Assembly: GCF_950295315.1 (NCBI RefSeq)
Contig: NC_080165.1
Location: 8,434,417 to 8,498,416 of the forward strand
Direction of reading: 5' to 3'
Length of the DNA stretch: 64,000 bases
Origin: Erinaceus europaeus
Taxonomy: Eukaryota; Chordata; Mammalia; Eulipotyphla; Erinaceidae
The position numbers and the translations under genes were made by a program. Below the pieces are notes generated by a model, which saw only the letters and a program-made list of their open reading frames with translations, ran no database searches and was not told the DNA's origin. Of the stretch, positions 30,091 to 40,050 are shown piece by piece (position 1 is the first letter of the stretch; the number at the start of each line of letters is the position of its first letter).

Positions 30091-30098
30091 TAGAGTCC

Positions 30099-30312
30099 TC
30101 TTTTTTTTTTTTTTTCATTTTATTGGATAGAACAAAGAGAAATTGAGAGGGGAGGGGAAGATAGAGAGGGAGAGAGAGAGAAAGAGAGATACATGCAGAC
30201 CTGCTTAACCACTCATGAAGTGACCTCCCTGCTGGCGTGGATTGGGGCTTGAACCGAGATCCTTATGCTTAGTGCTATATAAGCTTAACCAGGTGCACCA
30301 TTGCCTGGCCCC
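30099..30312 (-). mobile_element. SINE, A/B hybrid-like
   Basis: T-rich tail, ATTGGATAGAACAAAGAGAA, body, then GGGGCTTGAACCGAGATCCT and head AACCAGGTGCACCATTGCCT. The body is SINE-A-like and the head SINE-B-like. Confidence 0.75.
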
Positions 30313-30638
30313 TAGACAACTTGGTGAAGTAGGTGTGAAATCTCCATTAGTTAAGATATACACATTCAGGAAAGGAAGGAGGAAGGGTGGCAAAGAGGAC
30401 TGACATGTCAGTGCCTTAATAAAATAATACTTAGTGCTACCGATTATGATAAATGTAATGAAATCACATGTAGATTGGACCACAGTCCACCCTGGTAACA
30501 TTCCTAAACACTGCAGGTGACACCCAGAGCACAGCGGGAAAGGCAATTCTAAACTGGGACTTTGTGCAGGATGTTTAAAGGAGCCAGGTCAGAAGTAATA
30601 AACTTTAACTCATTCTTCTGGGCTGTTGTCATGAGACT

Positions 30639-30842
30639 TGGAGCCGGGTGGTGGCCACCTGGTTGAGCACACATGTCACCATGAGCAAGGACCCGTGTTT
30701 GAGACCCTGGTCCCCACCTGCAGGGGGAAAGCTTTCTAAGTGGGGAAGCAGTGTTGCAGGTATCTCTCTTTCTCCCTCTCTATCACCCCCCTTCCACCTG
30801 GATTTCTAGCTGTCTATGCAATAAATCAATAAATAAAGACAA
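30639..30842 (+). mobile_element. SINE-B, left half of a compound insertion
   Basis: The head GGGTGGTGGCCACCTGGTTG is preceded by TCATGAGACT (30629-30638), which recurs at 31021-31030 after the adjoining SINE-C. Confidence 0.85.
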
Positions 30843-31020
30843 TAGCAGACAGTATAATGGTTCTGCAAGGAGCCTCTTATGCATGAGGCCCCGAAGTCCC
30901 AGGTACAATCTCCTGCACCACCATAAAACAGAGCCAAGCAGTGCTCTGGTTTTAAAAAAAAAAAAAGTAAACAAAATAAAAAATATAAAAGATAATGAAA
31001 AATTTAAAATAGAGAAAGAA
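30843..31020 (+). mobile_element. SINE-C joined directly to the SINE-B
   Basis: AGTATAATGGTTCTGCAAGG, ATGAGGCCCCGAAGTCCCAG and CAGAGCCAAGCAGTGCTCTG are SINE-C landmarks; a long A-rich tail follows. Confidence 0.8.
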
Positions 31021-31030
31021 TCATGAGACT

Positions 31031-31361
31031 CTAAATTTAATTGTGAGGGGGACTGAGAAGTATATTCTCCTAATGCTTAGAGGCATACATAGTGAACTCA
31101 TTTCACTGTCTTTGCCACAGTCATTACTTTGCATCTGCAGATCAGAAAATCACCAGATGTTAACATGTAACTCAGGATGGCAGGGTTAAGAAGTGACAAT
31201 GATGAAATTCACAGCATCTAGGATTTGCATAACCAGGCAATATGTAAATCACATGCCCTCTAAGTCTCCTGACACCTTTAGAACTTTCACCACCTTGACT
31301 GCACTGAATAAACTAAGTTAAGACAGACTCTTTCCCATTGTTTTTCACTACTATGTGTCAC
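31031..31361. other. Intergenic sequence, no feature recognised
   Basis: No repeat or coding signal. Confidence 0.4.
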
Positions 31362-31367
31362 CTGCTG

Positions 31368-31758
31368 TGTTGTTTTCACCGGGCTGGCTTCACGGGTGGG
31401 TAACAGACGACCAGGGACTCATGGTTGAGCTGTAGGCAGTATCTCTTTATTCATGAAGGATGCAGCGCAATCTATACCAAGCTAAGCTAAACCTAAAAAC
31501 TACAAACAATCTTGTCCTTATAAATATACTAGAGTAGGGTGGGAACAGGATGCGACGCAGAGAGGGTGGAGAGAAAAGTGACTGGTGAAAATCAGTGTGT
31601 GACAAGGAGAAGGGCAGAACAGGCGAGAACTCTACCACTGAACCACCAATGCCCTGGAGGGAGGGTGGTGCTTGTTAACAGCAGTTATGTAAATAGAATC
31701 GTGTTAAGCAGGGGGGATTAAACCAAATGAAACAGAAGGGGTCTCGTGCACACCAACA
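31368..31758 (-). mobile_element. Solo ERV LTR with 6-bp TSD
   Basis: CTGCTG lies at 31362-31367 and 31759-31764. On the minus strand it ends GGTGAAAACAACA and carries an AATAAAGAGATAC poly(A) signal. It is related to the LTR at 58490. Confidence 0.88.
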
Positions 31759-31837
31759 CTGCTGGACTATTGCCTATATTGGGAGCACAGTTTTTGTTTA
31801 TTTTTTTATCAAACCTTTTCTTTTCTTTTTTTTTTTT

Positions 31838-32070
31838 TAATATTTTTTCCTTTATTGGGGGATTCATCCAATTTTTACAGTCAACAGTAAATACAAAAGT
31901 TTGTACATGCATAATATGTCTCAGTTTTCTACATAACAATACAGCCCCTACTAGGTCCTCTGTCCTCCTGTTCCAGGATCTGTACTCTCCTCCCACCCCC
32001 ACCCCCCACCCCGGAGTCCTTTACTTTGATGCAACACACCAACTCCAGTCCAGGCTCTGCTCAGTGTTCT
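31838..32070 (-). mobile_element. L1-E 3' UTR fragment
   Basis: TTTCCTTTATTGGGGGATTC, ACATAACAATACAGCCCCTA and TTTGATGCAACACACCAACT match the other L1-E copies. Confidence 0.8.
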
Positions 32071-32364
32071 CTCTTCTGATCTTGTTTTTTCCATATCCAA
32101 ATTTGACCTCACAGTAAAGGGTGCTTCTGCTACTGCACGTAACTAGATGGCCTAAACTTAAGTCTTCTTTGTGGAGTGCTTAATTTATGGTAAATAGAGG
32201 TAGTGGGGTAATTCTTTCACCTTGAAAGAATTGCATTTACCTATTTTTGTACTTGTTGCTACTTTATTGTTTTTGCTACCAGGATTCTTGATGGAGCTAG
32301 GTGCCTACACAGCTCCACCATTTCTAGTGGGCCTTTCTCTTTTTCCTTTTTCCTTTTTTTTTTT

Positions 32365-32614
32365 TTACCTATTTATTTATTTATTCCCTTTTGCTTCCCT
32401 TGTTCTTTTATTGTTGTAGTTATTATTGATATTGTCATTGTTGGATAGGACAGAGAGAAATGGAGAGAGGAGGGGAGACAGAGAGGGGGAGAGAAAGACA
32501 GACACCTGCAGACCTGCTTCACCGCCTGTGAAATGACTCCCCTGCAGGTGGGAGCCGGGGGCTCAAACAGGGATGCTCAACGTGTGCTTAACCCACTGCG
32601 CTACTGCCTGACTC
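32365..32614 (-). mobile_element. SINE-A
   Basis: An inverted copy with an (AAAT)-rich tail, body ACCTGCAGACCTGCTTCACC and head GCTTAACCCACTGCGCTACT. Confidence 0.9.
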
Positions 32615-33151
32615 CTTTTTTTTTCCTTTTTTATTAATAAAGGTGAGAGACAAAGAAATAGCTAGATATTCAAACATTCACAAGATTACTATAGAACCCT
32701 AGTGATAGAATGAAATATTGTATTTTTCCTGATGGAAAAAAAAAGACATACTCTTAAGCCTAGAGTGTGAATACAGTATCCCCAAGCAAAAGACATACAG
32801 ATTCTGAGACCCAGACAGACAGAAGTCATCAAAGAGCCTCAACAACTGGCCTACACCCTTAACTCCGAGTGACAGCTTATTCTCAAGATACAAGAAGAAT
32901 GTACATTATGGTACTACCTGCAGTCACTTCTTTGAGGGTCTCTGCTGCACAGATGCTTTAGAAAATGAACATACATTCCACAAAGGTAGAAAAATACTAG
33001 CCGAAGGTTATATTGTTTCCCGCCTATTCTGCCTCTGAAATCTGGGATCTAGGTCAGCATTAGAGCATAGAACTTCCATGGCAGGACCATCAAGGTTCCA
33101 ACCTAGTGCTAGTGTGTGTCAGAGCTAAGCATGCTCTGGTGTCAATCTCAT
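32615..33151. other. Intergenic sequence; possible SINE-C remnant at 33080-33150
   Basis: CAGAGCTAAGCATGCTCTGG resembles the SINE-C 3' half; the rest is unrecognised. Confidence 0.4.
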
Positions 33152-33167
33152 AAAAATAGATGCATTC

Positions 33168-33451
33168 GGGAGTCAGGCAGTAGCGCAGCAGGTTAAGCAC
33201 ATGTGGTGCAAAGCGCAAGGACTGGCGTAAGGATCCCGGTTCAAGTCCCCAGCTCCCCACCTACAGGGGAACTTCACAGGCGGTGAAGCAGGTCTGCAGG
33301 TGTCTGTCTTTCTCTCCCTCTCTCTGTCTTCCCCTCCTCTCTCCATTTCTCTTTGTCCTATCCAACAATGACGACAACAATAATAATTACAACAATAAAA
33401 CAACAGGGGCAACAAAAGGGAATAAATAAATATTTACAAAAAATATTTTTA
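33168..33451 (+). mobile_element. SINE-A with TSD
   Basis: AAAAATAGATGCATTC (33152-33167) and AAAAATACATGCATTC (33452-33467) differ by one base. The head is GGCAGTAGCGCAGCAGGTTA. Confidence 0.92.
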
Positions 33452-33467
33452 AAAAATACATGCATTC

Positions 33468-34249
33468 ATAAGCATCTACATACATCTTAGCGCCAGGGAG
33501 ATTAAGCAGTGGTTCAGGTTCCACCCCCCAACACCACCTGTCCTCAAAGTTGAGGAGTGCTTTGGATAACAAGGAATAAGTTAATAACCCTACTGCTTTT
33601 AAAAAATGTATATATATCCAGGGTTGCACCGCTCTGGGTTGACTTTGAAGACAGAGGGAATAAAAACCAAAGAAGCACAGTGAGAGGCAGAGAAGCTACA
33701 CTCAAGGTGCTTTCTCTGCAGTGAGTGCTGTGCTCAAACCTGGGTCACGCTACTTAATTTTTCATCTCAAGACTTTAGTAACGAGCCCCCCCCCCCCCCG
33801 CCGCAAGACTGTAAACAACACACATCTCCCCTTCCCTATTCCATCATTCTAGATCTATCTAAACAAAAGGACTAAGCACAGGGGAATTGTGCACCCATGA
33901 AAGATTTCATCTCCTCTATCACCACCCTGCTACTGACCAATTTTGTTGGCACAGACAAGTAGAAGTGAATGGAAAATTCCATTTGTTTCTCTGACTTGAG
34001 TGTCTGTGTTTTATGAGGTCTTGCAGAGCACAAAGCTGTTTTAGGTCAGACCTCAGGTACCTAGGCTTCCTCTCCTTGTGAACACCATATATATGAGAGA
34101 GGTTTTAGGTTTATCTATGAAAATGATTTTTTTTTCAAATTCTTAAGGAAAACATGATCTATCTAAAAATAAATACACATATTATTTTCAAGATGAATTT
34201 TCATAAGCCATAGTCTAGAAAGGGTCTTGAGGTACTGCTGAATATTAAA
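33468..34249. other. Intergenic sequence, C15 run
   Basis: The only notable simple repeat is a poly(C) run at about 33786-33800. No gene is recognised. Confidence 0.45.
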
Positions 34250-34259
34250 AATAAATTCA

Positions 34260-34541
34260 TGGGAGTCAGGCGGTAGTGCAGCGGGTTAAGCGCACGTGGC
34301 GCAAAGCTCAAGGACCAGCATAAGGAACCCAGTTCGAGCCCCCGGCTCCCCACCTGCAGGGGAGTCGCTTCACAAGCAGTGAAGCAGGTCTGCAGGTGTC
34401 TGTCTTTCTCTCCCTCTCTCTGTCTTCCCCTCTCTCTCCATTCTCTCTGTCCTATCCAACAATGATGACATCAAGAACAACAATAATGACTACAACAATT
34501 AAACAGCAAGGGCAACAAAAGAGAAAATAAACAAATAAATG
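34260..34541 (+). mobile_element. SINE-A with TSD
   Basis: AATAAATTCA lies at 34250-34259 and 34542-34551. The head GGCGGTAGTGCAGCGGGTTA is near consensus. Confidence 0.9.
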
Positions 34542-34551
34542 AATAAATTCA

Positions 34552-34925
34552 CCACTACTGCCAAGTTAAAGGAAGAAGTCTTTTTAATTTTTTAAAATTT
34601 TTTTACCATTTCAAAAGTAAAGCCTCACTGAAGATATTGGAAGTAAACCCTGAAATATCATTTTATTACTTAGTAAATATTTGTTGCCCTATACATATAT
34701 ATATTTTAAAAAACTAATATTTTTTTAAAAAACTGTTAATATGTACACCGCCACCCAATTTGACTCAGAATTGATGGAGGTTCTTCCAGACACTTTAAAT
34801 AAAATATCACTAGCTGCTTTTCTGCGTCAGAAGTGAGGTATTTTTCTCCCCCAGACCTTTAGAACAGAAAATATCACAATTTTTAGCACAACAGTAATTG
34901 ACTCCTGAGAATCAGAGGTCCTGAC
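34552..34925. other. Intergenic sequence, no feature recognised
   Basis: AT-rich; nothing recognised. Confidence 0.4.
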
Positions 34926-34941
34926 AAGAACCTCACAATCT

Positions 34942-34959
34942 GGCAAACGCTAGAAGAAG
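34942..34959 (+). mobile_element. 18-nt micro-insertion: extreme 3' end of the non-L1 retroelement
   Basis: GGCAAACGCTAGAAGAAG equals the last codons, stop and tail of the element at 37655-38595. It is flanked by a perfect 16-bp duplication AAGAACCTCACAATCT (34926-34941 and 34960-34975), so it has the hallmark of target-primed insertion. Confidence 0.85.
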
Positions 34960-34975
34960 AAGAACCTCACAATCT

Positions 34976-35807
34976 AATGTTGTTACACCATGCTTCTTCC
35001 TGTATAAGTAAAACAACCTAATAATAAATAAAGAACTACTGGAAAAATAAAAGAAATAAAACAACCAGTTAAGATTCAGCATCAGGCTTTTTAGATAACA
35101 GTAAAAAAAAAACAAACCTGAAAATATAATGGAGACTCTCAAACGCTGTGATCCTTAAACTGAATTACACCTCAGAAGGACCTAGATTGCTTAAAATACA
35201 CTTGGACCTAATCTCCTACTATGCAACTAGATTGTGATTCATTGCCTTAATACAAATGTGGACTGTGTCAAGAGGGTTGAGAACAGAGGAAAAGCAATCC
35301 TCAGAAATTGTGGAAATGGTATTAAATAATAATAATAATTCTCCCATGTATAATCCAGACTCACATTATGTGCAACTGACAGCTTACCTATTATAGCCAA
35401 GAGACCCAAACAAATTGCCAACTGAAGGAAGAAAAGGCATTCAACAACAAGTTATAAGGAAAAAGAACTTTCCTTGTATTACTCTTCGCTGTCCAAGGAG
35501 AACTAATATTCTCTAGTACAAGCTGGGGTTAGCATGAATACCAAATGAGGCGAGATGGGAACGTGACAGACAGTCTTTGAAGAAAACTCTAAAACTGTAA
35601 AATTGCCACTTTTAACTTTTATATTGCCTTCTACATATAGACATGGGCACACTTTTAATTTGTATTCCATTATTCCATTAGATATTCTGTAGTTTCCCTG
35701 TCATCTATAAACAACCTCATATTTGGTTTAAAAAAGTTAAGACATTCAAGAATTGCGCTCTGTTCCAAGAGGAAATTAAACATCTAGACACAAAATGTAA
35801 ATAAAGG
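34976..35807. other. Intergenic sequence, no feature recognised
   Basis: A short (AAT)n run at about 35326; otherwise nothing. Confidence 0.4.
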
Positions 35808-35945
35808 GTAGAGGCAGATAGCATAATGATTATGCAAAAAAAGATTCTCATGCCTGAGGCTCCAAAGTCCCAGGTTCAGTCTCCCACATCACAAAAAGGT
35901 AGAGTCGAACAGTGCTCTAGTTAAATAAAATAAACAAAGCACAAT
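35808..35945 (+). mobile_element. SINE-C
   Basis: GCAGATAGCATAATGATTAT, CATGCCTGAGGCTCCAAAGT, a B-box-like AGGTTCAGTCTCC and an A-rich tail. Confidence 0.85.
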
Positions 35946-36297
35946 ACAAAGGTCAAAAAACACAGGAGTAGAAGTGACTGGTTTGGGTGTAGTTTAGAAT
36001 CTCTTCTCTTTTCATCAGACATGAGCACTCCTGGCCTCTGCTGTGTGGTCAGCCCACCTGCTGTCTGGGGATGTAAGACAGCCATGCAACAGGAAGTAAG
36101 GCAGGAAGATCAGACTCAAATCAGATCTTAGCAGTCTCTATCCCCCAGTGGCCCCTGCTCATACTAATTGCCCAGTAAGTATCCAATCAATAAATGAATT
36201 ACAAATGCCGGATTTCAAAGGGAGACTATCTAACAGTTTCTTCTTCTATAAACAGCAGTACTCGAGGAAGCACACAGAAGAGATTGAAGAGATTGTC
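35946..36297. other. Intergenic sequence, no feature recognised
   Basis: No repeat or coding signal. Confidence 0.4.
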
Positions 36298-36578
36298 AGG
36301 AGCCGGTTTGTGGCACACCTGCCTGAGTATAAATGTTACAACAAGCAAGGACCTAGGGTTTTAGCCCCGGGAGCCCACCTGCAGGAAGGAGAGTAGCTGC
36401 ACAAGCCGTGAAATAGGTCTGCAAGTGTCTATTTGTCTTTTCCCCATTTCCTCTCCTCTCTCAATTTCTCTCTGATTTCTCTGTCCTACACACACACACA
36501 AAAAAAAAATGGCCACTAGGTGCAGGGAATTTGTACTGTGAGCCCCCTGAGGTAACCCTAGAGATACATAAATAAATG
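36298..36578 (+). mobile_element. SINE, A-long-like, diverged
   Basis: The head GGTTTGTGGCACACCTGCCT, a body around CCCACCTGCAGGAAGGAGAG, a short (CA)n and a degenerate 3' module. Confidence 0.7.
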
Positions 36579-36734
36579 ACTTACCTGCTGGTATATTTGT
36601 GGTTGTTTCTATCACAATATGCTGTGAGTCATGGAGTCCAAACTGCAAACTGTGCTCAGAATAAGTGTCAGGCAATGCAACTAATGAGAATAAATCGGGG
36701 TCCTGTGCACTGTGTTTGTTTATATCTTTGCTTA

Positions 36735-37094
36735 TGTTGTTAAAATTCGGCGGCTCCTGCTGGCCGGGCTAGCTTCACGGGCGGGTAACAGAGACGACCA
36801 GAGACATACGGCTGGGCAGGGAAGCTGTATTTCCTTATTCAGGAACAACGATTCATAAACTAAGATAAACTAATCACCAAACAGAACTCTGCTGTCTCTT
36901 TGCGGCGGTGCAAGCACTCTCTCCAACTCCGGAACTCTCCAACTCTCGAACTCAGGAACCCTCTCCAACTCCGGACTCTGGAACTCTGGTGGGGTTCCTA
37001 GGGGCAGGGCCAAGCGGGTCCACGAAACTAACAGGACTGATCCAATTCTCTTGGCGGGGGAGATCTAGAACAACCCACTGTAAAGCATACAACA
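36735..37094 (-). mobile_element. Solo ERV LTR with 5-bp TSD
   Basis: GCTTA lies at 36730-36734 and 37095-37099. It belongs to the same family as the LTRs at 511 and 1655 (ends TGTTGTATGC / TAACAACA read on the minus strand). Confidence 0.88.
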
Positions 37095-37399
37095 GCTTAA
37101 TTTGTTAGATGCTTCTGTGACCTAGTAGTTCCATGTTAGACAAAAGAGAGCACTATGGGGCTTTTTCTGTTTGTTTTCAGTGCCTTGAATTTGCTTCATT
37201 CCAAGCTTTACTCATGTCTGATTCTGTCGCAAACCAATGAAAAGGATCGTGGGTTTTCATCTATGCAAGTAAATTGAAGATTTGCATAGGTTCATTCAGC
37301 CATCACTTCTCACTGAATGTGATTTGGGACTAGAAAGAGACAGAACATAGTAGAAAATGGGACAGTCACAAACAGGAAACTTGACTTGTCTTTCCAGTC
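37095..37399. other. Intergenic sequence, no feature recognised
   Basis: No repeat or coding signal. Confidence 0.4.
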
Positions 37400-37560
37400 T
37401 CAGGTGCACTGATGTGTTTTTCTGTTGTTCTTGTCTCACTGTTATTCATTTATTATTGCATAGAGACAGGGAAAAATAGAGAGGGGAGGAAGTAGAGACC
37501 AGAAAACACCTGAAGCCCTGCTTTACCACTGGTGACGCTTTCCTCCTTGCAAGTGGGGAC

Positions 37561-38804
37561 TGTGATGAGATGGACTTTGTCCAACTTTGGACTAGTTCCT
37601 TGAAGTAGATAGAGAAGATGTCTTCGAAACTAATAAGATGAAGTTACACTAATGCACTAGTTGCTTCAGCTCCTCACTGCAAAAACGATATCATCTGTTT
37701 TCCATCTATACCATGCCTCGGCCTCGCGTGAGCTTAATGTGCAGCTTGGTGATACGAGAATCCGGCATGAAGCCCAGCCAGTCTATCTTGGCGTTACCCT
37801 CGATTCCACTCTGTCATTTCACAAACATCTCATAAAAACTGCAGCAAAGGTGGGCGCGAGGAATAACATCATTGCAAGACTGGCCAGCTCCTGATGGGGC
37901 GTGAGCACTTCCACACTACGATCATCCTCTCTGGCATTATGCTATTCCACTGCAAAATACTGTGCCCCAGGATGGTTCCGTAGCCCCCACGTCCACTTGG
38001 TCGATTCCAAATTATATTCCTCCATGAGGATAATTTCTGGAACCATCCGTTCCACCCCGGTTCCATGGCTGCCAGTTCTTAGCAACATCGCCCCGCCAGA
38101 TATTCGTCGGGATGCGGCATCATCTAAGTTCATTTCCCACGTCTACGCTCGACCGGACCTGCCAATATATGCGGATATCTTCGCCCACCCTGTCCAACGC
38201 TTGACATCTCGTCACCCAATCTGGTCCCCTACGCCTACACTGAACTTCTCTGTTCCAGACTCTTGGAAACAGAGTTGGCAGTCAGCTGAGGTAAAGAACA
38301 AACACCTCATCACAGATCCCTGCAAGCGTCAACCCGGCTTTGACCTAGCACGTTATGATTGGGCCCTCCTCAATCGCTATGGAACAGGCCATGGCCGGTG
38401 TGCCGCTATGTTCCATCGCTGGGGAGCCAGAGACGACCCGAACTGCCCCTGCGCCTCCAGACAGACTATGACCCACATAGTCAACGAATGCCACCTTTCC
38501 AGATTCAAAGGAGGTCTCGAAACTTGACATCAGGCTCAACCTGACGCTGTTGACTGGCTACGGAAGAAGGGCAAACGCTAGAAGAAGAAGAACCTGGCAA
38601 ATACGAATGTTCACCTTGAAACTGCACACCCTGTAACCCCTGCTTCCTTGGCTATATGTTAACTTGTCCACTCTTTCAAACTTAAGAATAAATTCCTTAC
38701 ACTTCACTTATATAGTAGAGTCGGGTCAGTTTGTGTGGGTTCAGATTAGCTGGCCTCAGTTTGTCTTACTTTGCAATGGGTACAGTCAGAAACAAAACTT
38801 AACA
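37561..38804 (+). mobile_element. LTR-like insertion carrying an unrelated retroelement fragment
   Basis: TSD GGGAC lies at 37556-37560 and 38805-38809. The insertion starts TGTGATGAGATGG and ends AACTTAACA, with AATAAATTCC as poly(A) signal near its right end, so it looks like a solo LTR. Its left about 90 bp and right about 210 bp enclose the reverse-transcriptase fragment. Confidence 0.7.
37655..38595 (+). pseudogene. Non-LTR retrotransposon reverse-transcriptase C-terminal fragment, not L1
   Basis: A single reading frame runs from about 37661 to the TAG at 38579-38581, broken only by TGA at 37892 and TGA at 38525, with no frameshift. Landmarks are QPVYLGVTLDSTLSFHKHL, KTAAKVGARNNIIARLA, SLALCYSTAKYCAPGW, WLPVLSNIAPPDIRR and a zinc-knuckle-like CPC(x7)H(x4)C in CPCASRQTMTHIVNEC. 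Such C-terminal domains are known in Jockey/CR1/RTE-type elements of invertebrates; mammalian L1 does not read like this. The catalytic RT and endonuclease parts are absent (5'-truncated). After the last sense codons (WLRKKGKR) the stop codon is followed at once by AAGAAGAAG, so the 3' UTR is only a microsatellite tail. No TSD for this copy was found. It lies inside an LTR inside a SINE-B. Clade assignment is open. Confidence 0.85.
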
Positions 38805-38914
38805 GGGACCAAGGACTTGAACCCAGGTCCTTGAGCACTGTAATGTGAATGCTTAACCAGGTGTGCCACGACCTGGCCCCTCAAGTGTACTGATCTGAAT
38901 GATATTATACCAAT

Positions 38915-38934
38915 TCTTCTTCTAGCGTTTGCCG
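38915..38934 (-). mobile_element. 20-nt micro-insertion: same retroelement 3' end, inverted
   Basis: The reverse complement reads CGGCAAACGCTAGAAGAAGA. A perfect 10-bp duplication TTATACCAAT flanks it (38905-38914, 38935-38944). It lies 340 bp from the large fragment but in opposite orientation and with its own TSD, so it is a separate event. Confidence 0.85.
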
Positions 38935-39247
38935 TTATACCAATGAGAAGACAACAAACCATTCCTGTTCAATCTGTGGCCATGTTACCTAAACGTATAG
39001 AGATTCAATGTGATCTCTATCAAAATCCCAACAGCTCTGTATAAAAAAGTATAGAAAAAAGTTCTAAAATTTATTTCTTAGACTTTGGATGCCACGACTG
39101 AACAATCCAATGTTGATATTTATTGGACAAGGGGATTTCAGACTTTCAAATTCCTTTATGACAATAACCAATAAAGAATGTTTTCTGGCAGACGGTGTCA
39201 AAACTTCCCCAATTTTTGTTCATTTATGAGCAACTATTTTTGTATTT

Positions 39248-39825
39248 CCTTTTTTTTTTCTTTTTTCTTTTATTTATAAAAAGGAAACTGACAAAACCAT
39301 AGGATAAGAGGGATATAACTCCACACAGTTCCCACCACCAGAACTCTGTATCCCATCCCCTCCCCTGATAGCTTTCCTATTCTTTATCCCTCTGGGAGTA
39401 TGGACCCAGGGTCATTGTGGGTTACAGAAGGTGGAAGGTCTGGATTCTGTAATTGCTTCCCCACTGAACATGGGCATTGACAGGTCAATCCATAATCCCA
39501 GCCTGTCTCTCTCTTTCCCTAGTGGGGCAAGGCTCTGGGGAAGTGGAGCTCCAGGACACATTGGTGGGGTCGTCTGTCCAGGGAAGTCTGCTTGCCATCA
39601 TGCTAGTATCTGGAACCTGGTGGCTGAAAAGAGAGTTAACATATAAAGCCAAACAAATTGTTGACTAATCATGAACCTAATGGCTAGAATAGTGCAGATG
39701 AAGAGTTGGGGGGGTCTCCATTTTGTAGATAGCTAGTAGGCTTATTTTATTTATATTCCAAAGGATCAGCAGATATACTAGTTTCTTTCTTTTTTTTTCC
39801 CTGAGCCTGAAATCTCTTATGCATG
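39248..39825 (-). mobile_element. L1-D 3' UTR
   Basis: It begins at the tail (CTTTTATTTATAAAAAGGAA), runs through GGATAAGAGGGATATAACTC and GAAGGTGGAAGGTCTGGATT, and stops after CCTGAGCCTGAAATCT. Confidence 0.88.
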
Positions 39826-39835
39826 TGGGTGAGTG

Positions 39836-39985
39836 GGGAAAATACAGGTCCAAGAAGGATGACAGAGGACATAGTGAAGGTTGTATTGTTATATGGAAAA
39901 CTGAGAAATGTTATGCATGTACAAACTATCGTATTTACTGTGGAATGTAAAACATTAAATCCCCAATAAAGACATTAAAAAAGAA
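39836..39985 (+). mobile_element. L1-E 3' terminus
   Basis: ACTGAGAAATGTTATGCATG, TTTACTGTGGAATGTAAAAC and the terminal CCCCAATAAAGACATT plus A-rich tail give the L1-E 3' end in plus orientation. Confidence 0.8.
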
Positions 39986-39987
39986 AG

Positions 39988-40050
39988 AAAAGCCTGGGAC
40001 TTCAGAGCCTCAGGCATGAGAGTCTCTTTGCATAGCCATTATGACACACT
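39988..40050 (-). mobile_element. SINE-C fragment
   Basis: GGGACTTCAGAGCCTCAGGC and GCATAGCCATTATG are the inverted SINE-C head region; the 3' part is missing. Confidence 0.65.

Larger units (their letters stand above)
37417..38880 (-). mobile_element. SINE-B split by an LTR-type insertion
   Basis: The tail and body (37417-37560) and the head (38805-38880, ACTTGAACCCAGGTCCTTGA..GGTGTGCCACGACCTGGCCC) are separated. The outer flanks TCAGGTGCACTGATGTG and TCAAGTGTACTGATCTG form a diverged TSD. Confidence 0.85.

Noticed and set aside
38915..38934. Micro-insert as a fragment moved from the adjacent RT element by local rearrangement
   Set aside because: It is in opposite orientation and has its own 10-bp TSD, which a local rearrangement would not create.
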